64,000 nucleotides of DNA. Origin: Ampullaceana balthica. Lineage: Eukaryota; Mollusca; Gastropoda; Lymnaeidae. Made by a program: the position numbers and the translations under genes. The stretch is from positions 311,936-375,935 of the forward strand of contig CALYLW010001016.1 in the NCBI GenBank assembly GCA_944989445.1. Reading direction: 5' to 3'. Below the pieces are notes generated by a model. It saw only the letters and a list, made by a program, of their open reading frames with translations. It searched no databases and had not been told where the DNA came from. Of this stretch, positions 20,359 through 63,438 are shown piece by piece; the first letter of the stretch is position 1; each line of letters begins with the position of its first letter.

Positions 20359-20664
20359 TTATTTATATATAGTAAAAATTGTAACATTAAAAAATTAAAA
20401 TTTATTTTAAAATCGTAAAATAATACATAATAAAATTTTGTAATAAATAAAGTTTATTTAATTTATGACTGTACAGTACGGCTAATTTAATTACAGTATA
20501 GTATGTTATTGTTATGTAGTCTCTTGCAGCTTGCAAAATGTTTTAAGTATGATGACTATGATACTTGACTATGCTTTATATTATATTTCGTGTTACCTTT
20601 CGATTCAATGGAACATATACCTTTTGTTAGATTTAAATTTAAAACAAAAATAATAAATATACAT

Positions 20665-20950
20665 AATTTGCAATGTATGTCACGTCTGTCTGTCACGTCT
20701 GTCTGTCCGTAACGCTACTAATTTTTAGAAATCAGCGCACCAAATTACTGCACCAAAAATAACTCTTTTCGAACTTTCCTCATAAAATTGTTCAATAACT
20801 TGAATATCAAAATAAATGAATAAAATAAATGGATGTTCTGTATTACATTATTTTTTAATTATGGTGTTTATTTTTTTAAAATTACTAGATTTCAGCTGAA
20901 ATGTAATTATTTTGAAAACTTACTTAATTTTTTACTGGTGATACACTAAT
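20665..20950. repeat. Fragment of the 9.9-kb Helitron-like family
   Basis: 'ctactaatttttagaaatcag' (in part), 'cgcaccaaattactgcacc', 'atttcagctgaaa' and 'ttttttactggtgatac' occur in the same order as in 9950-10290. No terminal hairpin or CTRR end is found. Confidence 0.55.
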
Positions 20951-21124
20951 GTATTCATATGTGATAAGTTTTAAACAAAAAGTTGTGTTGTATTTTCCTT
21001 GCGGAAAATATTCATTTCCTTTTCAGGTAATCTCAGAAGAGAGAGGGGTAGGGATGAATAAGGGTCAAAAATGAAATATTTCTAGGAGGAAATGGAACAA
21101 TTCCAGTCACTAAGAATTAATCAA

Positions 21125-21705
21125 ATTGATTGAATATGAGTATGAGAAGGCTTTCGATAGTGTTGACAGGCCAACTCTTTGGAAGTTGCTGAGACACTAC
21201 GGGGTACCACACAAATTGACAGGCCAACTCTTTGGAAGTTGCTGAGACACTACGGGGTACCACACAAATTGACAGACATAAGGACATAATTAAGCTGAAC
21301 ATCCATAAAGGAAAAGGCAAAGTCCTTATAATAAATACGCCAAGCAACACCCCTATTGCGACTATTGCACTGGAAGGAAAAAATCTTGAGAAGGTGGATA
21401 GTTTTACATGCATGCCTTGGTAGCAACGTTGATACAAGGAGGGACAAACGCTGACGTTAGATTAAGAATCGGCGGGACGATTAACCAGCTAAAACAATTA
21501 TGGGGCTGCAACAACTTGACCCTCCAGACCAAGGTCAGGATATTCAATACCACAGTGAAGCATGTCTTGCTATAAGGAGTAGAAACATGGCGAACAACAG
21601 CAGCCGGTTCAAAAAACCTAGAAACGTTTATAAATTCATGTCTCCGAATGATTTTCCGAATCCGCTGGCCCAACGTCATCACCAACGAGGACCTCTGACG
21701 TAGCA
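21125..21705 (+). pseudogene. RTE-like reverse transcriptase debris with internal duplication
   Basis: Pieces in several frames read EYEKAFDSVDRPTLWKLLRH (motif A region), VDSFTYLGSNVDTR-like, RLRIGGTINQLKQLWGCNNL, TLQTKVRIFNTTVKHVLL and RMIFRIRWPNVITNEDL. This is a collapsed reverse transcriptase of the type seen at 1473-2491 but a different family. Motifs B and C are missing. A segment of about 53 bp (from 'gacaggccaactctttgg' to 'ccacacaaatt') is present twice in tandem at about 21165-21270. Confidence 0.7.
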
Positions 21706-22105
21706 CACAATAAGAATTGAATTAAACAGATTGAATGTAGCACAAGAGTTGGTCACATAATTTGTCAATCTAGTCTTTTTTTTATGTCAGATTGTTTTGT
21801 TTCCTTTTTATTATTTAATCACTGGGTGAGGTCAAGTTTTGCTAATCTTCTTCTTATCCTGTGTCAATAGATTACATAATCGGAAGATTATCTAAAACTT
21901 GACCTCAACCATGCCAATTGTCATTGTTAATGAAAAGGTAGCAGATAAATGATGTGTATTATAAATTGTCAAGTCTAATTTTGCCATTTTTGTTTTCAAA
22001 TTCGATCTAGATTGAGTTACTGTTTCATTGAATAACTATGACTACTTTTTACAATTAACTATTCTACTATTAAAGCTATTTTAATAATCTGATAGTTCTT
22101 TTAAG

Positions 22106-22334
22106 TAGGGGTGTACCGGATTTTGGCTCCAGCTCCGGCAAATCCAGCTATTTTTATAAATCCGGCTTCGGCAGGATTTCACTTCATAAATCCAGCAGGC
22201 CGGTAGAACCCTAATTTATATATATTCATAATAGCTCCGGCAAATCCGGAATCCGGCCATTTTAACAAATCTAACTCCGGCCGGATTTCATTTTCGAGGC
22301 CGGATTTCAAAATTTTGAATCCGGTACATCCCTA
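22106..22334. mobile_element. hAT MITE with near-perfect 8-bp TSD
   Basis: The ends are taggggtgtaccggat and atccggtacatcccta (complementary apart from one base). The flanks are cttttaag (22098-22105) and ctttgaag (22335-22342), an 8-bp duplication with one mismatch, as expected for hAT. The 229-bp interior is made of repeated 'ccggatttc' and 'tccggc' words with no frame. Confidence 0.8.
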
Positions 22335-22440
22335 CTTTGAAGTGGAAATGTATATTTTAATACAGATTACTAGTGAACTGTATTTTAAGTATTAAATTAA
22401 ATACATGTATTTTAATTAGGTGTTCATTAAAAACATTTTT

Positions 22441-22537
22441 AAAAAGTGTGACGTACTTTAGGGGGGTGGGGGTCCCGAGATTTGTGACAGGGGGAGGGGG
22501 GGTCAAAAATAGTGTGACGTACTTTATGGACCTCCCC
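22441..22537. mobile_element. MITE fragment, GGGGCCGTCC family
   Basis: It carries 'gtgtgacgtactttagggg' at the left and 'gtgacgtactttatggacc' with 'tcccc' at the right, like 63196-63438. The outermost left bases are missing. Confidence 0.5.
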
Positions 22538-22966
22538 AAATATAGAGTATTTTTTCCTCCTAACAAGTTCAACACGATGTGTCAGAAAATAGCGAGAGAT
22601 AAAGGATTAAATAGCTAATATTTAGTCCGACTGCTCTGGTTCTAGACCAGGCGGCTGCCGCAAGTATCTGCCCTCTACTCTACTACAATTGCCACTGAGG
22701 TTGTTTTTTAAATCATGTTTTCCTATTCGATAAATATAATAAATTATATAATAAACTTTATAACTATCTTCGGTGTGGGATTAATAGCAATACACAGATC
22801 TAAGTTCTAAGTTCTAAGTGCTGTGTTTCGTTGATTATGATGAGAAGCAATCTTTTGTTGATGAGTAGGAATACACAGATCTAAGTGTTGTGTTTAAAGT
22901 GTTGTGTTTAGTTGATCTTAATTTCTTGTTTATCCCCATGAGTCTTCTATTTATTTTTTAGTCTAG
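22538..22966. other. Intergenic sequence before the 21-bp array
   Basis: It contains short imperfect duplications ('cacagatctaagt' twice, 'gtgttgtgttta'-like words) but no gene or transposon end that I can support. Confidence 0.3.
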
Positions 22967-22976
22967 GACCTCAAAC

Positions 22977-25762
22977 AAACTCATCCCTCTATCAAACAAA
23001 CTCATCCCTCTATCAAACAAACTCATCCCTCTATCAAACAAACTCATCCCTCTATCAAACAAACTCATCCCTCTATCAAACAAACTCATCCCTCTATCAA
23101 ACAAACTCATCCCTCTATCAAACAAACTCATCCCTCTATCAAACAAACTCATCCCTCTATCAAACAAACTCATCCCTCTATCAAACAAACTCATCCCTCT
23201 ATCAAACAAACTCATCCCACTATCAAACAAACTCATCCCACTATCAAACTCATCCCACTATCAAACAAACTCATCCCTCTATCAAACAAACTCATCACTC
23301 TATCAAACAAACTCATCCCTCTATCAAACAAACTCATCCCTCTATCAAACAAACTCATCCCTCTATCAAACTAACTCATCCCTCTATCAAAACAAACTCA
23401 TCCCTCTATCAAACAAACTCATCCCTCTATCAAACAAACTCACCCCTCTATCAAACAAACTCATCCCTCTATCAAACAAACTCATCCCTCTATCAAACAA
23501 ACTCATCCCTCTATCAAACAAACTCATCCCTCTATCAAACTAACTCATCCCTCTATCAAAACAAACTCATCCCTCTATCAAACAAACTCATCCCTCTATC
23601 AAACAAACTCATCCCTCTATCAAACAAACTCATCCCTCTATCAAACAAACTCATCCCTCTATCAAACAAACTCATCCCTCTATCAAAACAAACTCATCCC
23701 TCTATCAAACAAACTCATCCCTCTATCAAACAAACTCATGCCTCTATCAAACAAACTCATCCCTCTATCAAACAAACTCATCCCTCTATCAAACAAACTC
23801 ATCCCTCTATCAAACAAACTCATCCCTCTATCAAACAAACTCATCCCTCTATCAAACAAACTCATCCCTCTATCAAACAAACTCATCCCTCTATCAAACA
23901 AACTCATCCCTCTATCAAACAAACTCATCCCTCTATCAAACAAACTCATCCCTCTATCAAACAAACTCATCCCTCTATCAAACAAACTCATCCCACTATC
24001 AAACAAACTCATCCCACTATCAAACTCATCCCACTATCAAACAAACTCATCCCTCTATCAAACAAACTCATCACTCTATCAAACAAACTCATCCCTCTAT
24101 CAAACAAACTCATCCCTCTATCAAACTAACTCATCCCTCTATCAAAACAAACTCATCCCTCTATCAAACAAACTCATCCCTCTATCAAACAAACTCATCC
24201 CTCTATCAAACAAACTCATCCCTCTATCAAACAAACTCATCCCTCTATCAAACAAACTCATCCCTCTATCAAACAAACTCATCCCTCTATCAAACAAACT
24301 CATCCCTCTATCAAACAAACTCATCCCTCTATCAAACAAACTCATCCCTCTATCAAACTAACTCATCCCTCTATCAAAAAAAACTCATCTCTCTATCAAA
24401 CAAACTCATCCCTCTATCAAACAAACTCATCCCTCTATCAAACAAACTCATCCCTCTATCAAACAAACTCATCCCTCTATCAAACAAACTCATCCCTCTA
24501 TCAAACAAACTCATCCCTCTATCAAACAAACTCATCCCTCTATCAAACAAACTCATCCCTCTATCAAACAAACTCATCCCTCTATCAAACAAACTCATCC
24601 CTCTATCAAACAAACTCATCCCTCTATCAAACAAACTCAACCCTCTAACAAACAAACTCATCCCTCTATCAAACAAACTCATCCCTCTATCAAACAAACT
24701 CATCCCTCTATCAAACAAACTCAACCCTCTATCAAACTAACTCATCCCTCTATCAAACAAACTCATCCCTCTATCAAACAAACTCATCCCTCTATTAAAC
24801 AAACTCATCCCTCTATCAAACAAACTCAACCCTCTATTAAACTAACTCATCCCTCTATCAAACAAACTTATCCCTCTATCAAACAAACTCATCCCTCTAT
24901 CAAACAAACTCATCCCTCTATCAAACAAACTCATCCCTCTATCAAACAAACTCATCCCTCTATCAAACAAACTCATCCCTCTATCAAACAAACTCATCCC
25001 TCTATCAAACAAACTCATCCCTCTATCAAACAAACTCATCCCTCTATCAAACAAACTCATCCCACTATCAAACAAACTCATCCCTCTATCAAACAAACTC
25101 ATCCCTCTATCAAACTAACTCATCCCTCTATCAAACTAACTCATCCCTCTATCAAACAAACTCATCCCTCTATCAAACAAACTCATCCCACTATCAAACA
25201 AACTCATCCCTCTATCAAACAAACTCATCCCTCTATCAAACAAACTCATCCCTCTATCAAACAAACTCATCCCTCTATCAAACAAACTCAACCCTCTATC
25301 AAACAAACTCATCCCTCTATCAAACAAACTCATCACTCTATCAAACAAACTCATCCCTCTATCAAACAAACTCAACCCTCTATCAAACTAACTCAACCCT
25401 CTATCAAACTAACTCATCCCTCTATCAAACAAACTCATCCCTCTATCAAACAAACTCATCCCTCTATCAAACAAACTCATCCCACTATCAAACAAACTCA
25501 TCCCTCTATCAAACAAACTCATCCCTCTATCAAACAAACTCATCCCACTATCAAACAAACTCATCCCTCTATCAAACAAACTCATCCCTCTATCAAACAA
25601 ACTCATCCCTCTATCAAACAAACTCATCCCTCTATCAAACAAACTCATCCCACTATCAAACAAACTCATCCCTCTATCAAACAAACGCATCCCTCTATCA
25701 AACAAACTCATCCCTCTATCAAACAAACTCATCCCTCTATCAAACAAACTCATCCCTCTATC
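22977..25762. repeat. Minisatellite/satellite array, 21-bp unit, about 130 copies
   Basis: The unit is ctcatccctc followed by tatcaaacaaa, highly uniform over 2.8 kb. Scattered variants (cccac, aaccc, ctaactc, an extra a in 'caaaacaaac', one shortened unit) reveal larger copied blocks. For example, the run with three 'tcccac' units at about 23211-23300 recurs near 23990-24080. Because 21 is divisible by three and the unit has no stop in some frames, long frames exist on both strands (MSLFDRG repeated on minus, NKLIPLS repeated on plus). I do not regard these as proteins. The ten bases gacctcaaac occur exactly at both borders (22967-22976 and 25781-25790). Confidence 0.95.
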
Positions 25763-25922
25763 CACAGAATCTACCAAGCTGACCTCAAACATCTCTTGTG
25801 CCAACCCGTTTTATTTTCTTAAATCATGTTGTAGACACTATTCAATTTCTTAGCATGCATTCTACCAATACTACCACTACCATACTCCACACACAAACAT
25901 CACCCGATTTCATTGAAGTTAT

Positions 25923-26095
25923 GATTATATTTGTTCTCTCTCCATCATATTGTGTTGGGTTCAAGGAGTGGATCAATGATTATATTTGTTCCCTCTCCAT
26001 CCCATTGTGTTGGGTTCAAGGAGTGGATCAATGATTATATTTGTTCTCTCTCCATCCCATTGTGTTGGGTTCAAGGAGTGGATCAATGATTATGT
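25923..26095. repeat. 55-bp unit, three tandem copies
   Basis: Copies start with gattatatttgtt at 25923, 25978 and 26033 and end 'ggttcaaggagtggatcaat'. They are almost identical, so the duplication is recent. Confidence 0.9.
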
Positions 26096-26258
26096 AGTCA
26101 TGGAGGATATCGTCTGGGTGTTGTATTATTTTGAAATAATATAATTTGAATCATTCACACTTCTCTTCTATCTCATCTTCACAGAAATCACAATTTGCGT
26201 TAGTCCATTTTTAGTTGTATTATAATTATTAAAAATGTATTCATTTGGAAAAGATAGA

Positions 26259-26384
26259 GATTGCATAGGTGGTGCTAATGATTGCATAGGTGGTGCTAAT
26301 GATTGCATAGGTGGTGCTAATGATTGCATAGGTGGTGCTAATGATTGCATAGGTGGTGCTAATGATTGCATAGGTGGTGCTAAT
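26259..26384. repeat. 21-bp unit, six perfect tandem copies
   Basis: The unit is gattgcatag followed by gtggtgctaat. It has the same period as the large array at 23-25.8 kb but unrelated sequence. The copies are perfect, indicating a young or unstable array. Confidence 0.95.
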
Positions 26385-26492
26385 GCGAGTGATTTCTTTG
26401 TAAGAGACAAAGTGTAGAATAAATTTGAAAATATAAAATCAAAAACCTATTTACTGTGTCTTTAAACCATGTTTTCAAGTAGGCCCTTATAG

Positions 26493-29400
26493 TTTGGGTT
26501 TGCAGTTAAGACAACTCTTGTCGGAAAGCTGGCTGGACTTCCCAAGGGAGTGAACGACAGGCTCATGACCATGAAACTCCCACTGGCTGGAAAGAAGCAC
26601 CTCACCATCATCAGTGCCTACGCTCCAACCATGACTAATCCAGATGACGTAAAGGCAAAGTTTTACGAAGAACTTCACACTGTCATTGCCGACGTTCCAA
26701 AGGCGGACAAACTCATCTTGCTAGGTGACTTCAACGCAAGAGTTGGCAAGGACAACGTTGCCTGGGAAGGAGTCCTTGGACACCATGGAGTGGGTCAATG
26801 CAACAGCAACGGTCTTCTTTTACTCCAGACCTGCGCTGAACTTGAACTGCTGATCACCAACACGATCTTCCGCCTCCCCACTCGTAACCGGACGTCATGG
26901 ATGCACCCCCGATCGAAGCACTGGCATCTTATTGACTACGTCATCGTGAGGAAGAGGGACAGGCAGGATGTACGAGTTACCAAATCCATGTGCGGCGCTG
27001 AATGCTGGACAGACCACCGCCTCATCATCACCAAGCTCAACATCCGCATTCAGCCTAAACGACGCCCGCAAGGGAAGAAGGCCCCGAAACGGCTTAATGT
27101 TGCCAAACTGAATACCGACAGCTGCAAACAGTCCTTTGTAGATGCTCTGGAAAAGTGCTTGAAATCCACCTCTCCGGGAAACCAGAGCGTGGAGGCAGAC
27201 TGGGCATCACTCAGAGAGCTGATTTACTCCACAGCTACAGAGACCCTGGGGCCCCAGACCAGGAAACATAAGGACTGGTTCGATGAGAACTCCGAAGACA
27301 TCAAGCAGTTATTGAATGAGAAACACCACCTTCACCAAGCATACATCAATAACCCCAAGTCCACGGCAAGGAGAGATGCACTCAACAACATACGCAAGAC
27401 TGTTCAGCAGAAGCTCCGTCAGATGCAGGACGATTGGCTCGGCAACAAAGCTGACGAGATCCAAGGCTATGCAGACAGGCGTGACTATAAAAACTTCTAC
27501 GACGCCTTGAAAGAAGTATATGGCCCCACGCCCTCAGGATCAAGCCCCCTCCTCAGCGCAGACGGTAACACTCTAATCACAGACAAAGAGAAGATCTTGG
27601 AGAGATGGGTCGAACATTTCGATGACGTCCTAAATCGCCCTTCGACAATCAACGACGAAGCCATCAATCGTCTACCCCAAGTGCCCACAAACAAAGCACT
27701 GGATGACCCACCAACCTTGCTCGAGACCCAGAAAGCAATCTATCTTATCTCCAGTGGCAAAGCACCTGGCTCTGACGCCATACCAGCTGAGGTCTACAAG
27801 GAGGGGGGAACAGCCCTGACTGAAAGGCTCCATGAGCTGTTTCTCTTAATATGGCAGCAAGAGACGATCCCGCAGGACTTCAAAGATGCCACCATCATAC
27901 ATCTATATAAGCGAAAAGGAAGTAGACAGGCTTGTGACAACCACAGAGGCATATCCCTGCTTTCTATTGCAGGAAAGATCCTCGCCAGAATCCTGCTCAA
28001 CCGCCTCACATTGCACCTTGACCAAGGACTCCTGCCTGAAAGTCAGTGTGGATTCCGAAAAGAGCGAGGAACAATCGACATGGTGTTCGCTGCCAGGCAG
28101 CTGCTGGAGAAATGTCAGGAGCAGAACTCTGATCTGTTCTCCACCTATGTCGACCTGACCAAGGCCTTTGACACTGTTGGCAGAGAGGGTCTGTGGAAGA
28201 TCATGGCCAAGTACGGTTGCCCAAGGAAATTCATCGTCTTGGTGCAACAATTCCATGAAGGCATGCAGGCCAGAGTCCAGGACAGCGGGGAGTTTTCTGA
28301 TCCTTTCCCAGTCACAAACGGAGTCAAGCAGGGCTGCGTCCTGGCACCAACACTGTTTAGCCTCATGTTTTCCGCCATGCTGACAGAGGCCTTCAGAGAC
28401 GAGGATGTTGGTGTCAACCTGAAATACCGCACAGATGGCAAGCTGTTCAACCTTCGGAGGCTCCAGGCAAAAACCAAGGTTATGACAGACATCATCAGAG
28501 ACCTGCTGTTCGCTGATGACTGTGCCCTCAACGCTGTCTCAGAAGCCGACATGCAACGCAGTGTAAACCTGTTCTCCAGTGCCTGCACAAACTTTGGTCT
28601 GTCAATCAACACCAAGAAGACTGAGGTCCTCCATCAGCCTGCGCCTGGAAGACCCTACGTAGAGCCCAACATCACTGTCAACGGCCAGAGACTCAATACA
28701 GTGCACCGGTTCACATACCTAGGCAGCACACTGTCTCAAAATGTCACCATCGATGACGAAGTGAACGTCAGAATTGCCAGAGCCAGCTCCACTTTTGGCA
28801 GGTTGTACCCTAATGTCTGGAACAGAAGAGGCATTACCATCCAGACCAAGCTGAAAGTGTACAGGGCAGTGGTGCTCCCCACACTGCTTTATGCTTGTGA
28901 AACTTGGACTGTTTATCAGCGCCATGCAAGAAAGCTGAACCAGTTTCATATAACAAGCCTCAGGAAGATTCTCGGCATAAAGTGGCAGAACAAAATTCCA
29001 GACACAGTGGTACTGACCAAGGCAGGTCTCCCCAGCATCTTCACCCTCCTGATGCAGTCCCAGCTTCGCTGGGCAGGGCACGTTGTCCGAATGCCAGACG
29101 AGAGACTGCCAAAGAGAATCTTCTATGGTGAGCTCCAGTATGGCCAGCGGTCCCACGGTGGGCAAAAGAAACGCTTCAAAGACACACTGAAAGCCTCAAT
29201 GAAAGCGTTTGCCATAAATCCAGACACGTGGGAACGAGCTGCAATGGACCGATCCACCTGGCGCTCTTCCATCCACGAAGGTGCCAGGTCATGTGAGGCA
29301 AACCGGATTACCGCCGCAGAAAAGAAGAGGCAAGCCCGAAAGGCCCATGCTGTCAACCCTCCAGGAGATGTCGCACTCGCCCCCTGTCCCTTCTGTTCCC

Positions 29401-29505
29401 GAACCTTTCGTGCAAGGATCGGCCTAATCAGCCATCTGCGCACGCACAGAAAACCCTCGGATGACTAGAGTGGTCCTCGTCGTATCGACGGACGAACGAA
29501 CAGTA
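26493..29505 (+). mobile_element. 5'-truncated non-LTR retrotransposon (APE endonuclease + RT)
   Basis: Homology to the element starts immediately after an in-frame TAG at 26490-26492. The first residues, FGFAVKTTLVGKLAGLPKGV, correspond to the middle of the endonuclease domain, so the endonuclease N-terminus and the 5' untranslated region are missing. This is typical 5' truncation of a LINE. The frame is then open to 29468. The 3' region is short and its exact end is unclear. GC content and codon use are clearly higher in GC than in the flanks, marking it as foreign to the AT-rich surroundings. I found no clear target duplication. Confidence 0.85.
26550..29468 (+). CDS. Endonuclease-reverse transcriptase of a LINE, open but N-terminally truncated
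   Basis: The frame is 972 codons counted from a GTG at 26550; the open frame really begins at 26493 and no native start is present. Visible domains: the APE-like endonuclease with LILLGDFNARVG (about residue 55-66) and CWTDHRLI (about 155-162); the reverse transcriptase with DLTKAFDTV (motif A, about 534), GVKQGCVLAPTLFSLMF (motif B, about 590) and LLFADDCAL (motif C, about 652); a thumb/C-terminal region with RFTYLGSTLSQ, then LPTLLYACETWT and QLRWAGHVVRM; and a terminal zinc finger CPFCSRTF...HLRTH (about 946-965). It would copy element RNA into DNA at a nicked target. The catalytic palm is intact, but lack of the endonuclease N-terminus makes self-mobilisation unlikely. Fragments of a related family lie at 5476-5910. 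Confidence 0.9.
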   Translation: MNDRLMTMKLPLAGKKHLTIISAYAPTMTNPDDVKAKFYEELHTVIADVPKADKLILLGDFNARVGKDNVAWEGVLGHHGVGQCNSNGLLLLQTCAELELLITNTIFRLPTRNRTSWMHPRSKHWHLIDYVIVRKRDRQDVRVTKSMCGAECWTDHRLIITKLNIRIQPKRRPQGKKAPKRLNVAKLNTDSCKQSFVDALEKCLKSTSPGNQSVEADWASLRELIYSTATETLGPQTRKHKDWFDENSEDIKQLLNEKHHLHQAYINNPKSTARRDALNNIRKTVQQKLRQMQDDWLGNKADEIQGYADRRDYKNFYDALKEVYGPTPSGSSPLLSADGNTLITDKEKILERWVEHFDDVLNRPSTINDEAINRLPQVPTNKALDDPPTLLETQKAIYLISSGKAPGSDAIPAEVYKEGGTALTERLHELFLLIWQQETIPQDFKDATIIHLYKRKGSRQACDNHRGISLLSIAGKILARILLNRLTLHLDQGLLPESQCGFRKERGTIDMVFAARQLLEKCQEQNSDLFSTYVDLTKAFDTVGREGLWKIMAKYGCPRKFIVLVQQFHEGMQARVQDSGEFSDPFPVTNGVKQGCVLAPTLFSLMFSAMLTEAFRDEDVGVNLKYRTDGKLFNLRRLQAKTKVMTDIIRDLLFADDCALNAVSEADMQRSVNLFSSACTNFGLSINTKKTEVLHQPAPGRPYVEPNITVNGQRLNTVHRFTYLGSTLSQNVTIDDEVNVRIARASSTFGRLYPNVWNRRGITIQTKLKVYRAVVLPTLLYACETWTVYQRHARKLNQFHITSLRKILGIKWQNKIPDTVVLTKAGLPSIFTLLMQSQLRWAGHVVRMPDERLPKRIFYGELQYGQRSHGGQKKRFKDTLKASMKAFAINPDTWERAAMDRSTWRSSIHEGARSCEANRITAAEKKRQARKAHAVNPPGDVALAPCPFCSRTFRARIGLISHLRTHRKPSDD

Positions 29506-31241
29506 TAGTTTAGGTTTGTTTAGTGGGTAAGGATTAAGTTTTCTACTTCTTACAAAAAACATTATTAAGAGAACATATTTAAAAATACAATAGTGAAATA
29601 GTGAACTACACTAAATGTACTTTATGCAAATGTTTTTTTAAAAAGTTTAATTGATCATAAAAACCCCCCATTACTTTGAAGAAGTTATTCTGGTTGTTGA
29701 TGCGCTATGAAAATACGAAAATTTAAAAAGAATTTTTTGTACTTTTTATAATGTGAGGTTGCATGAAGTTAATCAAATAGTTATAACATTAATTCCTGTT
29801 ATATTTTTAATGCATTGGCGTTGCAAAATTTATTTAGAATTACTTACAGTTTAAATGGAAAATATAAATATAATTGTAAAAACTCCTATTAACACTTATT
29901 ATAAATGAATAATGGTTATCAAGTTATTAGGAAAAGTAAATTTAAATTGACTAAAGTAATCAAAACTAAAATAAGTTTGAAGTTAGATATTACCCCCTAT
30001 TCTTTGCATGTATTTTTTAAATCTAACCCAATATTAAAAAATTTGTCTCTTTTATTATGATTTTTATCGTTAAGTTTAATAAAATGGGTACATGCAAAAC
30101 TAATAATTAAAATAAATAAATTGCTTCTACTTGTGTATTTTAATAAGTTTATTCTCAATAACAAGCATAGGAAAAAATATATTCACATTTTTAACTTCAA
30201 AAAGATTTGACCCTCAACAATGTAGGCTGAAATCTATCTGAATACAATATTAAAAATTATTCACAAATTTTGAAAATAACAAAGATTATCTTGTTAGAGA
30301 ATTCATGAAAGTTACTTTCTCAAAATACAAACCCTTCAAATATCCAGCAATAATTGTTTTGAAAAATATGTAATAACAACATTCTGCTTCTCAATTTTCA
30401 AACCTTTAAGTTTAAGCCTAACTTTAGTTGATTTAGTTTCAATAGTTGTTGTTTTTTTGTTTGCATTATGATATCTGAGTTGATTTCTCTGGTCTTTCAT
30501 TAGTAATATTAAATAAGAATGGCTACCATGAACTACTCAAGATATCTAGATGATTTTAATTATTTAAATTACAGCTTACAATATAAGAAATTAACAATTA
30601 ACCATTATTAACCAAGAGCTGCAAAAATGATTTAGCAAAAAAATGATTTCAGAAAAGTTTACAGAAACTGCACAGGTTTATCTGTTCAGTTTATCCATCT
30701 GAGCAACTTAGCAATCTATAACTTAGCCGTTATTTAAAAAAAAATTAATGAAGTTATATACAAAAGACATTACATTTTTAATACTTAAAAAAACATTTCA
30801 AAGATACACTATATGTACATGAATACAAAAACAGAGAACAAGCAATGAGCTCTTAAAATGATTCCAAAACACTTAAGTACACCTTAAAATTATTAGCAGT
30901 GTACCTTATTTGTTCAACATCATTTCTTTACTTATAGAAAAATGTAGAAACATGGTCACTTTACCTTGCATTCAGTGTAGATTACAGTTTAGAAACATTT
31001 AAGCTTTCATAAAATCATAATTGTGATCTGCCGCAATGTTTTTTTTCTTCTACTAACCAATCAAACAATCCCACATTGAGTTTATGTCATTCAAATTATT
31101 TAGAGAGTGTCATTTTTTAACATGGTCTTCACAATGTTCATTGACATGTTCATCAAAATCTTCATTGACATGTTCATGAACCACATTTAATTGACAGCAT
31201 AAATAATAATTGCAATATTAAAGAGATGTAAATGTCTACAA
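29506..31241. other. AT-rich spacer and probable PRPF8 3' untranslated region
   Basis: No gene or repeat is recognised. The part nearest 31241 should be the PRPF8 3' untranslated region. Minus-strand aataaa motifs occur at about 30148-30153 and 30051-30056, and an attaaa at about 30777, but I cannot say which, if any, ends the transcript. Confidence 0.3.
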
Positions 31242-62928
<31,687 letters not shown>

Positions 62929-63195
62929 TATGTATGGCTCTGTACCTACTTCTGAAATATTAACCAAAAAAATCTTTACTGAACTTAAGTTACCTGGTAT
63001 TACTTAAATTACTTATAAAATTAAATTAACTTTTAATTAAGCTAATTTTGGTCCTTTTTTATACAACATATATGAATATGTCTGATCACTGATACTGATA
63101 TGCCATTCATATACATTTTCAATACTACAATGGCATGTTAACAAAAACAGCAAATACCTCATAAATCAGTATAAGTATAGACTCAAAAAATCTTT
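62929..63195 (-). promoter_or_regulatory. PRPF8 5' flank / first intron candidate
   Basis: A splice acceptor (tttttttggttaatatttcag in part) ends at 62952, so this stretch is probably the 3' end of an intron below a non-coding first exon. I see no recognisable core promoter. Confidence 0.35.
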
Positions 63196-63438
63196 GGGGC
63201 CGTCCATAAAGTACATCACGCTATTTTTGACCATTTTTACTCCCCCTTGCCTTGTCACAAATCTCGGACTAAGCCTAAAGTACGTCACACTTTCCAACAA
63301 AAATATATTTTTTTATAAACAAAATAATTAAAATTATACTATAAAACACCGTGCCGTCACACACGGCCGGACCCCCCTCCCCCTGCCACACGTTTCTTAC
63401 ACCCCCTCTGGAGCGTGACGTACTTTATGGACGGCCCC
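63196..63438. mobile_element. Complete MITE, GGGGCCGTCCATAAAGTAC family
   Basis: The ends are ggggccgtccataaagtac and gtactttatggacggcccc, a perfect 19-bp inverted repeat; 243 bp in all. The flanks are ttt on both sides, possibly a 3-bp duplication. The interior has 'aaagtacgtcacac' and C-rich runs. The same family is present as fragments at 3621, 8850 and 22441. The transposase superfamily is undecided. Confidence 0.8.

Noticed and set aside
22977..25762. Long frames in the 21-bp array as repetitive protein genes
   Set aside because: Frames are open on both strands because the period is a multiple of three; they shift at every indel and have no start context or splice signals tied to them.
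22977..26384. CRISPR-like arrays of direct repeats
   Set aside because: Repeats are head-to-tail without spacers, no cas genes exist, and the setting is eukaryotic.
27316..29443. Many overlapping frames within the LINE
   Set aside because: Only the 26493-29468 frame shows family motifs; the rest reflect higher GC content and few stops.
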